NCBI GenBank assembly: GCA_017427625.1
Contig: JAFRSL010000291.1
Location: 1 to 14,081 of the forward strand
DNA from: Synergistaceae bacterium
Lineage (GTDB): Bacteria; Synergistota; Synergistia; Synergistales; Aminobacteriaceae
Length of the DNA stretch: 14,081 bases
Reading direction: 5' to 3'
Below the pieces are notes generated by a model. The model was not told the DNA's origin, made no database searches, and worked only from the letters and a program-made list of their open reading frames with translations. How positions within the stretch are numbered: the first letter of the stretch is position 1; each line of letters opens with the position of its first letter. Positions 1 through 6,920 of the stretch are shown here, in pieces. Made by a program: the position numbers and the translations under genes.

Positions 1-720
1 CGCGGAATAATCTACCTTGACGAGATAGACAAGATTTCGAGGAAGTCAGAGTCAACCTCAATAACCCGCGATGTCTCAGGCGAAGGAGTACAGCAGGCAC
101 TCTTGAAGATTCTTGAGGGTACAATCTCGAACATTCCACCGAAAGGCGGACGAAAGCACCCTCACCAAGATTTCATTCAGATTAACACGGAGAATATACT
201 CTTCATCTGCGGAGGAGCGTTTGACGGCCTTGAACCTATCGTGGCTAGGAGAGCGTTACAGAAGTCGATGGGATTCGGCGGGGAACTTGCCAAGAAGTCA
301 GGAGGCTATGAGATCCTAAGCCAGACAGAGCCGGAAGACCTCGTAACTTACGGATTTATCCCTGAGCTTGTGGGGCGTATCCCCGTAATCGTGAACCTTG
401 AGGAACTCGACAAGGACGCATTCATCAGGATACTTCAGGAGCCTAAGAACGCTATCGTCAAGCAGTACGCAAAGATGTTCGAGATGGACGGAGTGAGCCT
501 AAGCTTTACGCCCGAAGCACTTGACAGGGTTGCGGAATTGGCCGTTAAACGCAAGACGGGCGCGAGGGGTCTCCGCTCAATAATGGAGAACTTGATGCTC
601 GATATAGAGTACGAGCTTCCATCGCTGACGGACGAGGAGAAATCCGGAAAGAAACTCATAATCACCCCCGAATACGTCAACAGCCCCGACACTCCGCTGA
701 AAGAATTGCTGCATGACTGA
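1..720 (+). CDS. clpX: ATP-dependent Clp protease ATP-binding subunit ClpX (C-terminal part, 5' end outside window)
   Basis: ClpX is the AAA+ unfoldase that feeds tagged proteins into the ClpP protease chamber in the cytoplasm. The reading frame is open from base 1, so the N-terminal zinc-binding domain and Walker A lie upstream. The visible part starts just before Walker B ([11 protein letters not shown], nt 4-36). Next come the stretch [18 protein letters not shown], the RKH pore loop (nt 151-159), sensor 1 ([14 protein letters not shown]), an IGF-like ClpP-docking loop reading MGF (nt 268-276), the arginine-finger region PELVGRIPV and sensor 2 (GARGLRS). The MGF loop suggests it works with ClpP, although no clpP is in the window. 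Apparent internal starts such as TTG at 103 are not real starts, because homology continues upstream of them. The stop codon overlaps the engB start by 8 nt. Motif-based identification is very secure. Confidence 0.97.
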   Translation, partial: RGIIYLDEIDKISRKSESTSITRDVSGEGVQQALLKILEGTISNIPPKGGRKHPHQDFIQINTENILFICGGAFDGLEPIVARRALQKSMGFGGELAKKSGGYEILSQTEPEDLVTYGFIPELVGRIPVIVNLEELDKDAFIRILQEPKNAIVKQYAKMFEMDGVSLSFTPEALDRVAELAVKRKTGARGLRSIMENLMLDIEYELPSLTDEEKSGKKLIITPEYVNSPDTPLKELLHD

Positions 721-1336
721 GAGACTCATCACAAATGCCCGGCTTGAGGCGACATGCTTTAATCCGGGCCAGCTTATTCCAGAGGACAAAGACATTCCCG
801 AAATCGCGGTTGCTGGACGCTCAAACGTCGGGAAGTCATCGCTAATCAACGCATTACTCGGCGCAAAACTCACTAAGACAGGTCAGACACCGGGCAAAAC
901 CCGAAGCATTAACTTCTACCGCGCAGAGACTCCCGCAGGAACTTTCAGGCTTTCTGACTTGCCGGGCTATGGTTACGCGAAACGAAGCAAGGATGAGCGA
1001 AACGATTGGCAACGCCTCATTGCTGCGTACATGAAGGGCAGGGAGAGTCTGAGGCTTGTGTGTCATCTCGTGGATTTCCGACATGGACTCCTGAAGAATG
1101 ACAGGGAGCTTCAGGAATGGATACGCGCTAACGGGAAAAGCATCTTCGTCATCTTCACGAAAGCCGACAAGATTGCTCGCGGAAAATGGCGGTCAACAAG
1201 AGACACTTACATCAGGGACGGGCTTTACTCTTACGATGTACCAGTGATAACGTCAGCGGAGAAGAAAGAAGGAGTTAAAGAGCTTGGGGAGTTCCTTGTG
1301 AAATTTCTGAATAACATAAGAGGTGAGAGTCAATGA
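713..1336 (+). CDS. engB: Ribosome biogenesis GTP-binding protein EngB/YsxC
   Basis: EngB (YsxC/YihA) is a TRAFAC-class GTPase needed for late assembly of the large ribosomal subunit. The 207-residue length is typical. The G motifs appear in order: G1 GRSNVGKSS at residues 35-43, the G2 threonine region [11 protein letters not shown] near 59-69, G3 DLPGYG at 82-87 and G4 TKAD at 149-152. A G5-like TSAEKKEG follows near 180. The ATG at 713 lies inside the end of clpX (sequence ATGACTGA), so translation is probably coupled to clpX. The 3' end overlaps the next gene as ATGA. In Bacillus, ysxC lies near clpX with lon genes between; here it follows clpX directly. Identification is secure. Confidence 0.96.
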   Translation: MTERLITNARLEATCFNPGQLIPEDKDIPEIAVAGRSNVGKSSLINALLGAKLTKTGQTPGKTRSINFYRAETPAGTFRLSDLPGYGYAKRSKDERNDWQRLIAAYMKGRESLRLVCHLVDFRHGLLKNDRELQEWIRANGKSIFVIFTKADKIARGKWRSTRDTYIRDGLYSYDVPVITSAEKKEGVKELGEFLVKFLNNIRGESQ

Positions 1337-1677
1337 AACGTATACTTTCAGCAGTGATGTTAATGTTCGTGCTTGCAGGTTCAGCGTTTGGCCTTAGTGA
1401 TTCTGAATACCGTAAAATGAGGAATAACAGCAGGGCATTCAGGGAAGCCGACAATTTTTTGACTGAGGCTTATAATGCGTTAAAGGAAACAATGCCTCGC
1501 TCTGAGTTCAAAGGAGTGCAGGAGCAACAGCGCGAATGGATCAATTCCGGGCGTGATGAAGCTGCAGAGACTTACATTGAGGAGGGGCTGTCAAGGATTG
1601 AGGCCTACACTCAGGCTACTGAAGACCGCGCTGAAGAACTTGACAGGCAGTTGAAGATGCAGATGCTTCCGGACTGA
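1333..1677 (+). CDS. Small secreted protein resembling the lysozyme-inhibitor LprI N-terminal family (DUF1311)
   Basis: This is a 114-residue protein with a clear signal peptide: basic MKR, a hydrophobic core to about residue 16, and a likely cut after SAFG at residue 20. The mature part is helical and charged. It holds QQREWINSGRDEAAE (around residues 64-78), which resembles the Q-x-x-W-(x)n-R-D signature of the LprI/DUF1311 family. Family members studied elsewhere act in the envelope, some as lysozyme inhibitors. The cysteines common in that family are absent, so the assignment is to fold type and not to activity. The ATG overlaps the engB stop (ATGA), and AGGTGAG just upstream can serve as ribosome site. 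It is the last gene before a terminator. No other function can be read. Confidence 0.72.
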   Translation: MKRILSAVMLMFVLAGSAFGLSDSEYRKMRNNSRAFREADNFLTEAYNALKETMPRSEFKGVQEQQREWINSGRDEAAETYIEEGLSRIEAYTQATEDRAEELDRQLKMQMLPD

Positions 1678-1693
1678 GAGAGATTTTTACCGG

Positions 1694-1728
1694 GTCAGCC
1701 TTCAAACTCAAAGAGGGCTGATTTTTTG
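1694..1728 (+). terminator. Rho-independent terminator after the clpX-engB-lprI-like run
   Basis: TCAGCC (1695-1700) pairs with GGCTGA (1716-1721). The stem extends inward by a T-G wobble plus two pairs (TTC with GAG) to a 9-nt loop, and six T follow (1722-1727). It lies 17 nt past the stop at 1677 and separates the first operon from rpsB. Confidence 0.85.
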
Positions 1729-1739
1729 TCAAGCCTATG

Positions 1740-1748
1740 TGATATACT
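1740..1748 (+). promoter_or_regulatory. Candidate extended -10 promoter for rpsB-tsf
   Basis: TGATATACT matches an extended -10 element (TG-N-TATACT). No good -35 is found at 16-18 nt, because that position falls in the terminator T-run. The nearby TTGTCA (1726-1731) is only 11 nt away. The same nine bases occur upstream of the cation transporter (9922-9930). If used, the rpsB leader would be about 105 nt and would include the hairpin at 1793-1814. Confidence 0.4.
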
Positions 1749-1757
1749 TAAATACGC

Positions 1758-1786
1758 TTTAGATTTTGCACGCTCACGCTTATATT
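1758..1786 (+). promoter_or_regulatory. Second candidate sigma-70 promoter for rpsB
   Basis: TTTAGA (1758-1763, 4 of 6 to consensus) and TATATT (1781-1786, 5 of 6) are spaced by exactly 17 nt. Transcription would begin near 1793, at the base of the leader hairpin. Whether this or the extended -10 at 1740 is the main promoter cannot be decided by eye. Confidence 0.4.
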
Positions 1787-1792
1787 AGAGGT

Positions 1793-1814
1793 GTCATGTG
1801 GCTGTTCACATGAT
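1793..1814 (+). promoter_or_regulatory. Hairpin in the rpsB 5' leader
   Basis: TCATGTG (1794-1800) and CACATGA (1807-1813) form a perfect 7-bp stem with a 6-nt GCTGTT loop, extendable by one G-T pair. There is no T-run, so it is not a terminator. It sits 28 nt before the AGGAGG ribosome site (1842-1847). In E. coli the rpsB leader is an S2-binding autoregulatory RNA; a similar role here is inference. Confidence 0.5.
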
Positions 1815-1858
1815 TTATAGTGAGCGGAAGATTTTAACCTTAGGAGGAAAGTATTTTT

Positions 1859-2674
1859 ATGGCAGTAGCAAGTATGAAGCAGTTGCTCGAATGCGGAGTC
1901 CACTTCGGACATCAGACACGCCGCTGGAATCCCAAAATGAAACCCTACATCTTCACCGAACGCAACGGAGTCTACATCATCGACCTCCAGAAGACCGTCA
2001 AAGGTCTCGACCGCGCTTATGATTTCATTCGTGAGACAGCAGCGGCAGGCGGCCATGTCCTTTTCGTCGGCACAAAGCGTCAGGCTCAGGACACGATCCG
2101 CGACGAGGCAACAAGGTGCGGGCAGTATTACATCAATCAGAGATGGCTCGGCGGACTCATGACGAACTTCCCCACAATCAGACGCAGGATCTCACGTATG
2201 CTCGAACTCAGAAACTATGACGAGGAAGGAACATGGGAGGAGTTCACGAAGAAGGAAGTCGCCGCACTCAAGAAAGAGCAGCTGAAACTCGAAAAGTATC
2301 TCGGCGGTATCGCTAACATGGCCTCAACCCCGGACGCAATCTTCCTCATTGACCCGCGCCGTGAGGAGAACGCAATCGCTGAGGCAAGAAAGTTACATAT
2401 TCCAGTCGTCTCAATCGTTGACACAAACTGCGACCCCGAAATGATCGACTACCCCATTCCCGGAAACGATGACGCAATCCGCGCTATAAAACTCATCACC
2501 GGACTGATGGCAAACGCTGTAATCGAGGGCAGGCAAGGCGAGGACGCTGTTATTATCCCAGTTCAGGAACTCAGCGAACCCGAAGCTATCAGCAACGAGG
2601 AACTCATCGCCGCAAGCGAGAGGCTCTACGAGAAGTACGAAGGAAACATTGACGACGAAACCAGAGAGGACTAA
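1859..2674 (+). CDS. rpsB: 30S ribosomal protein S2
   Basis: S2 is a late-binding small-subunit protein needed for S1 docking and initiation. The 271-residue product has the family landmarks [22 protein letters not shown] at the N-terminus, [28 protein letters not shown] (residues about 98-107), [19 protein letters not shown], and [26 protein letters not shown]. The acidic C-terminal extension of about 45 residues is common in bacteria. The start is set by AGGAGG at 1842-1847, 11 nt before ATG. It is followed by tsf after 7 nt, the standard bacterial order, and the two are almost certainly cotranscribed. Identification is secure. Confidence 0.98.
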   Translation: MAVASMKQLLECGVHFGHQTRRWNPKMKPYIFTERNGVYIIDLQKTVKGLDRAYDFIRETAAAGGHVLFVGTKRQAQDTIRDEATRCGQYYINQRWLGGLMTNFPTIRRRISRMLELRNYDEEGTWEEFTKKEVAALKKEQLKLEKYLGGIANMASTPDAIFLIDPRREENAIAEARKLHIPVVSIVDTNCDPEMIDYPIPGNDDAIRAIKLITGLMANAVIEGRQGEDAVIIPVQELSEPEAISNEELIAASERLYEKYEGNIDDETRED

Positions 2675-2681
2675 TACGAAA

Positions 2682-3554
2682 ATGGCAGAAATTACAGCCG
2701 CAAAGGTAAAGGAATTACGCGAACGCACAGGCTCAGGAATGATGGACTGCAAGAAGGCCCTTGCTGAGACTGACGGCGACATGGAGAAAGCAATCGACTA
2801 TCTCCGCGAGAAAGGACTTGCGAAAGCCGCAAAGAAGGCCGAGCGCACAGCATCAGACGGAAGAATATTCCACGTTCTCAGTGACGACGGAAAACTCGGT
2901 GTAATGATCGAGCTTAACAGTGAGACGGATTTCGTAGCAAAGACTGACGAGTTCAACGGCTTGGGCGACAAGATAGTAACTCACCTTGCCGCTAAGTCAT
3001 ATGATGATGTACCCTCACTCCTTGCGAGCGTCCACGAGTCTGGAAGCAGCATTAACGACCTCGTAACGGCAATTATTGCGAAGCTCGGCGAGAATATTGT
3101 CCTCAAGAGATTCGCACGCTTTGATGCCGCGAACGGAAGGGCATTCTGCTACATTCACAGCAATTACAAGGTCGGCGCACTCCTTGAGCTTGACGCGGAG
3201 GACAAGGGCGCACTCAACAAGGACGAATTTGCGGAGCTTGGCCACGAGATTTGTATGCAGATTGCCGCAGCAGCACCGCAGTATTTGGTCTCTGATGATA
3301 TTCCCGCTGATGTTATTGACCGCGAGAAAGCAGTTTACCGTCAGCAGCTCATTGACGAGGGCAAGCCTGCCGACAAGGTAGAGAAGATTATTCCGGGCAA
3401 ACTCAGAAAGTATTATGAGACAGTGTGCCTTCTTGAGCAGGAATATATCCGCGACACCGACAAGAAGGTAAAGGACGTAATCGCGGAGGCCGGGAAGAAG
3501 CTCGGCACAAAGATTTCTGTCAGACGGTTCGAGCGTTTTGCAATAGGCGAGTAA
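2682..3554 (+). CDS. tsf: Translation elongation factor Ts
   Basis: EF-Ts is the guanine-nucleotide exchange factor that recycles EF-Tu. The 290-residue product has the N-terminal UBA-like domain with ELRERTGSGMMDCKKAL (residues about 11-27), the EF-Tu contact TDFVAK at 82-87, two core subdomains, and the C-terminal signature RRFERFAIGE. The frame stays open upstream to 2649 inside rpsB, but family alignment and spacing choose ATG 2682. The ribosome site GAGAGGA (2664-2670) lies within the last codons of rpsB. A hairpin with a T-run follows the stop codon. Length and motifs are normal. Confidence 0.98.
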   Translation: MAEITAAKVKELRERTGSGMMDCKKALAETDGDMEKAIDYLREKGLAKAAKKAERTASDGRIFHVLSDDGKLGVMIELNSETDFVAKTDEFNGLGDKIVTHLAAKSYDDVPSLLASVHESGSSINDLVTAIIAKLGENIVLKRFARFDAANGRAFCYIHSNYKVGALLELDAEDKGALNKDEFAELGHEICMQIAAAAPQYLVSDDIPADVIDREKAVYRQQLIDEGKPADKVEKIIPGKLRKYYETVCLLEQEYIRDTDKKVKDVIAEAGKKLGTKISVRRFERFAIGE

Positions 3555-3565
3555 GTTAGCGAATG

Positions 3566-3610
3566 AATATCCCCGACGTGAGTGAAGAACTTTGCGCTGG
3601 GGATATTTTT
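3566..3610 (+). terminator. Hairpin with T-run between tsf and pyrH (terminator or attenuator)
   Basis: AATATCCCC (3566-3574) pairs perfectly over 9 bp with GGGGATATT (3599-3607), and the run TTTTT ends at 3610. The 24-nt loop is long for an intrinsic terminator. The pyrH ribosome site (3617-3621) comes only a few bases later. No promoter of its own is evident for pyrH, so partial readthrough seems likely. Confidence 0.6.
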
Positions 3611-3629
3611 ATCAACGGAGGCTGATATT

Positions 3630-4343
3630 ATGCCAAAGTATAATCGTGTACTTCTGAAATTGTCGGGTGAAGTCCTTGCTGGTAAAAATCATATCGGTAT
3701 AGATTTCGGGACGGTCAGGGATTTTGCCGCAGGTCTTGCCGAAATCAGGAACGCAGGAATCGAGTTGTCGCTCGTAATCGGCGGGGGGAATATGCTTCGA
3801 GGCCGTGATGCTGAAGAACTGGGATATGACCGCGTGAGCCTTGACTCTATTGGAATGCTCGGGACTGTCATGAATGCTCTTGCGGTTAAGACTGCGCTGG
3901 AGAAAATCAACGTTCCCGCAAAAGTCCTGTCAGCAATCTCAATGCCTCCTGTTGCCGAACTATATAACCGTGAGTCAGCGCGTGATTACCTGAAGGGCGG
4001 AAATGTCGTTCTCTTTGCGGCTGGAACAGGACACCCGTTTTTCTCGACTGATACGGCGGCGGCACTGAGAGCTTCGGAACTTGGGCTTGACTGCGTGATT
4101 AAGGCTACGAAGGTTGACGGAATTTACAACAAGGATCCCAACAAGTACAAGGACGCAAAATTTTTCCCGACACTAACATATAGCGAGGCTATTTCGCGGA
4201 ATCTTGAGGTCATGGACACGGCGGCGTTCGCATTGTGCAGAGAGAACAGGATTCCCGTTTGGGTAATAAGCATCAATGACTCGAAATGGGTCAGGAATAT
4301 AATTGATGGCGCAGACATAGGAACAATCGTAAAGGAGGACTGA
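3630..4343 (+). CDS. pyrH: Uridylate kinase (UMP kinase)
   Basis: PyrH phosphorylates UMP to UDP in pyrimidine nucleotide synthesis. It is the bacterial hexameric amino-acid-kinase-fold enzyme. The 237 residues show the phosphate loop VLLKLSGEVLAG near the N-terminus, VIGGGNMLRG, the UMP-contact region DSIGMLGTVMNALAVK, the central GTGHPFFSTDTAAALRA, and the ATP-site stretch IKATKVDGIYNKDPNKY. The frame is open back to a GTG at 3582, but that would place the N-terminus in the inter-gene hairpin. ATG 3630 has GGAGG (3617-3621) at 8 nt and matches the family start. The order tsf-pyrH-frr is the classical one. Confidence 0.97.
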   Translation: MPKYNRVLLKLSGEVLAGKNHIGIDFGTVRDFAAGLAEIRNAGIELSLVIGGGNMLRGRDAEELGYDRVSLDSIGMLGTVMNALAVKTALEKINVPAKVLSAISMPPVAELYNRESARDYLKGGNVVLFAAGTGHPFFSTDTAAALRASELGLDCVIKATKVDGIYNKDPNKYKDAKFFPTLTYSEAISRNLEVMDTAAFALCRENRIPVWVISINDSKWVRNIIDGADIGTIVKED

Positions 4344-4349
4344 ATTTCA

Positions 4350-4904
4350 ATGCCAGATGTACTATCTGAACTTCGCGGAAACATGGACAAAGCGGTATCG
4401 TTCTTGCAGAATGAATTTCTCTCGATACGCACAGGAAGGGCGCACCCGGGACTCGTAAGCGACATCAAGGTAGACTACTACGGAACGCCCACGCCGATAA
4501 AGAGCCTTGCAAACGTAACAATCCCAGAGAGCCGCTCAATACAGATTGCGCCGTTCGACAAGACAGTTCTGAAAGCTATGGAGAAGGCAATTCTCGCCGC
4601 TAACATAGGAATGACGCCTCAGAATGACGGTCAAGTTATACGAATGACTCTGCCCGAACTTACGAAGGCAAGGCGCGTTGAACTGACGAAACTTCTTGCG
4701 AGGAAGGCTGAGGAGTCGAAGGTCGTAATCAGGAATTACAGGCGTGATGCTATCGAGGCTCTGAAGAAGCAGGAGAAAGCCTCAGAGATTACGGAGGACG
4801 ATCTCAAGAAGCTGACGAAGGACGTTCAGGATGTAACCGACAGCTACATCAAGAAGATTGATGAAGTCTACAAGGTTAAGGAGAAGGAAGTTCTTGAAGA
4901 CTGA
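4350..4904 (+). CDS. frr: Ribosome recycling factor
   Basis: RRF, with EF-G, splits post-termination ribosomes. The 184-residue length is typical. Signature stretches are FLSIRTGRAHPGLVSDIKVDYYGTP (N-terminal half, triple-helix domain I into domain II), LANVTIPESRSIQIAPFD, the hinge region ending NDGQVIRMTLPELTKARR, and the C-terminal long helix RNYRRDAIEALKKQEK. AAAGGAGG (4331-4338) overlaps the end of pyrH, and the ATG lies 6 nt after the pyrH stop. The next gene probably starts within the last codons of frr. Identification is secure. Confidence 0.98.
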   Translation: MPDVLSELRGNMDKAVSFLQNEFLSIRTGRAHPGLVSDIKVDYYGTPTPIKSLANVTIPESRSIQIAPFDKTVLKAMEKAILAANIGMTPQNDGQVIRMTLPELTKARRVELTKLLARKAEESKVVIRNYRRDAIEALKKQEKASEITEDDLKKLTKDVQDVTDSYIKKIDEVYKVKEKEVLED

Positions 4905-5799
4905 CGAGGAAATTGCCATTGCCGAACCGTTCAACAGGCTCAATGATGCGTACTTCAAGAGCGTCATGGCCTCGTCCGAACGCAAGCACATAACGATAGC
5001 ATTCCTCAATGCTGTGATGTCTCACGTTTATTCTGATGGACACCCAGAAATTGATGATGTTGAATTTCTTGACCGCGAAGCTGTTTCGGTATGGGAAGGT
5101 GCTAAAGTCCCGCGTTTTGATGTTTTCCTGCGAGCGATTTTCAAGGATCGTGACTTAGAGGCAAAATTGTGCCACATTGAGGTTCAAGACGCGAAAGATA
5201 AGTTTTTCATGAAACGCGGATTTTTCTATGCGTGCCATGATTACGCGGGGCAGTCGAGGCGCGGACTAGACTATGAAGACTTTGAGCCTATAGTATTCGT
5301 TGGACTTCTTAATTTCAGGCTTGATGACAGAGCGGAAAATCAGAGCGAATGGTACAACCTTCACAGGGTTCTGAACAATGCCACGCACGAATGCAGCATA
5401 GGGCTTATGGAGCTTCACATGACCGAGTTATCTCTGCTGAGACAGAAGTGGCGGAAATTCAAGCATGAACCTTCAACGAAATTTGAGGAGCTAATGTTTT
5501 ATTTCGGCGGTGTAGGAGGTAAAAACATGGGAAATACCGTAGTACAAGAAATTGCGGAGAGGAATCCCGTTGTTGCCGAACTTCTGGATTACGAACAGCG
5601 TTTCAGAATGGATCCTCTCTTGATGAGGCAGTATGTCATGGCAGAACGCGCTCACATTGATTATTTGGCAAATCTCGAATATGAGCGCGAAGAGGGTCGC
5701 ATTGAAGTGGCTCACAATCTCCGGGTAAAAGGAATAATGACGGACGAGGAAATCGCGCAAGTTGCCGGGATTCCTGTTGAAGTTGTCAGAGGGCTGTAA
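4894..5799 (+). CDS. Rpn-family recombination-promoting nuclease / PD-(D/E)xK nuclease
   Basis: The product is about 301 residues and belongs to the Rpn/YhgA-like group often labelled PD-(D/E)xK nuclease family transposase. Seen directly are FKSVMASSERKHITIAFLNA (residues 21-40), the usual N-terminal module; then PRFDV with D76; and HIEVQ with E96 and Q98, the D...E-x-Q form of the catalytic core. A helical C-terminus ends in MTDEEIAQVAGIPVEVVRGL, which resembles a small helix-turn-helix. Known relatives cut DNA and raise RecA-independent recombination; some act in phage defence. The chosen start is TTG 4894, with AAGGAG (4878-4883) 10 nt ahead and an 11-nt overlap with frr. An upstream TTG/ATG at 4858/4861 is possible but lies deeper in frr. 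No terminal inverted repeats were noticed around it. The exact start is less sure than the family. Confidence 0.85.
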   Translation: MKTDEEIAIAEPFNRLNDAYFKSVMASSERKHITIAFLNAVMSHVYSDGHPEIDDVEFLDREAVSVWEGAKVPRFDVFLRAIFKDRDLEAKLCHIEVQDAKDKFFMKRGFFYACHDYAGQSRRGLDYEDFEPIVFVGLLNFRLDDRAENQSEWYNLHRVLNNATHECSIGLMELHMTELSLLRQKWRKFKHEPSTKFEELMFYFGGVGGKNMGNTVVQEIAERNPVVAELLDYEQRFRMDPLLMRQYVMAERAHIDYLANLEYEREEGRIEVAHNLRVKGIMTDEEIAQVAGIPVEVVRGL

Positions 5800-5802
5800 C
5801 AA

Positions 5803-6069
5803 ATGGACGAGGCAGAAAGAACCCGCGCCATCAAGATTCTGAATGACTTTATCGAACTTAGGGAGAAGCATCCGTATTTTGTGCGGTCATACCTTCTGGA
5901 TTATGCGGACTGTGCAGACTATGAGCCGCCTAAAAGGAAGTCCAGCGATGAAGGCTTTGAGTTTCAGTCCCTCGAAATTGCCCGCAGTCTACGTGAAGCA
6001 GGCTCAATGACGGACGAGCAGATTGCAGAAATTGTCGGCCTTTCTGCACATATCATACGGAAGCTCTAG
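5803..6069 (+). CDS. Small protein repeating the C-terminal tail of the upstream Rpn nuclease
   Basis: This 88-residue product has no known domain that I can name. Its last 33 residues (from SLEIARSLREAG to IIRKL) line up without gaps with the last 33 residues of the preceding nuclease, sharing MTDE, EIA-like, VG/AG and R-x-L positions. It therefore looks like a detached copy of the nuclease's tail, preceded by a helical segment (AIKILNDFIELREKHPYFV) and a polar linker. It starts 3 nt after the nuclease stop, with CAGAGGG as a weak ribosome site. It could be a remnant of a second, mostly deleted Rpn gene, or a regulator or partner competing with the nuclease tail. Its function is unknown. Confidence 0.65.
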   Translation: MDEAERTRAIKILNDFIELREKHPYFVRSYLLDYADCADYEPPKRKSSDEGFEFQSLEIARSLREAGSMTDEQIAEIVGLSAHIIRKL

Positions 6070-6109
6070 CCAATTTCGGCCATGAAAACGAAAGGAGGAA
6101 TTTTCAAAA

Positions 6110-6913
6110 ATGGACGAAGCAACTCAGTACAATTCAGCCGGTTACACAACTTTCAAAATGAAGCTGAAGAAGCTAATCGGCATAGACCTTAATTCCTACA
6201 AGGAGCAGATTCACAGGAGGACGCACGAATTGATGTCCCGGTGGGGCTGCAAGAACTATGACGAGTATTACGACATGATGAACAAGGACGAAAAGAAGCT
6301 CCGCGAGTTCCTTGACCATCTCACAATCAACGTCTCCGAGTTCTTCAGGAATGACTCTCAGTGGTGGAAGCTCCGCGACAAAATCATTCCCGAACTCATA
6401 CAGAAGCGCGGTTCAAAACGCCTCAAGCTATGGAGTGCAGGCTGTGCAACAGGTGAGGAGCCTTATTCACTCGCAATACTCTCGGCAGTATGCGGACTCG
6501 ATACGATGAATCCCGTTTTAGCTGCCGACATAGATCAGGGTGCAATCTCGCTCGCACAGAAAGCGAATTACCGCAAAGCCCAGCTCATCAACGTACCCAA
6601 AGAGTACCTCGCAAAGTATTTCATGAGCAGGGACGGCGGTGCGACATATGACGTTAATCCCGAAATAAAGAGGCGCGTTACCTTTAAGCGCATGAATATG
6701 ATTGAGGACGCTTTCGGCGGAAATTTCGACATCATATTGTGCCGCAACGTCGTAATTTATTTCACCGCTGACACGAAGGACAAGCTCTATCACAAGTTCT
6801 ATGACGCTCTCGCACCGGGCGGGTATTTCCTCGTGGGGTCAACCGAGCAGATATTCGGCTACCAGAAGATCGGATTCATCTCTGCCGGGCCGTTCCTTTA
6901 CACGAAGAAGTAG
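6110..6913 (+). CDS. cheR: Chemotaxis protein methyltransferase CheR
   Basis: CheR uses S-adenosylmethionine to methylate glutamates of chemoreceptors. The 267-residue product has the N-terminal helical domain (about 12-70), the linker motif LTINVSEFFRN (71-81; more commonly NVTxFFR), the SAM-binding glycine loop LWSAGCATGEEPYS (107-120), the acidic residues AADID (138-142), and the motif CRNVVIYF (211-218). The C-terminal GGYFLVGSTEQIF is usual. There are no TPR or receptor-tail domains. AAAGGAGG (6091-6098) lies 11 nt before the ATG. No receptor, CheB or other chemotaxis gene is nearby, so this is an orphan CheR whose substrate could lie elsewhere or be non-chemotactic. The enzyme family is secure. 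Confidence 0.94.
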   Translation: MDEATQYNSAGYTTFKMKLKKLIGIDLNSYKEQIHRRTHELMSRWGCKNYDEYYDMMNKDEKKLREFLDHLTINVSEFFRNDSQWWKLRDKIIPELIQKRGSKRLKLWSAGCATGEEPYSLAILSAVCGLDTMNPVLAADIDQGAISLAQKANYRKAQLINVPKEYLAKYFMSRDGGATYDVNPEIKRRVTFKRMNMIEDAFGGNFDIILCRNVVIYFTADTKDKLYHKFYDALAPGGYFLVGSTEQIFGYQKIGFISAGPFLYTKK

Positions 6914-6920
6914 CGGGAAA

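Noticed and set aside
1726..1748. TTGTCA plus TATACT as a standard promoter before rpsB
   Set aside because: The spacer is only 11 nt, too short for a sigma-70 promoter. The extended -10 alone was kept as the candidate.
4782..5009. Open frame on the - strand across the frr/nuclease junction
   Set aside because: It is a shadow of two well-supported + strand genes and shows no recognisable motif or ribosome site.
4858..6069. Nuclease region as a complete insertion sequence
   Set aside because: No terminal inverted repeats or target-site duplications were seen, and the gene overlaps frr in a way that keeps frr intact.
6068..6109. Terminator between the tail gene and cheR
   Set aside because: GCC/GGC can pair over only three bases and no T-run follows.
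6801..6920. N-terminal extension of the HypA-like gene inside cheR
   Set aside because: The sequence is a low-complexity Ser/Arg-rich out-of-frame read of cheR; family length fits ATG 6921.
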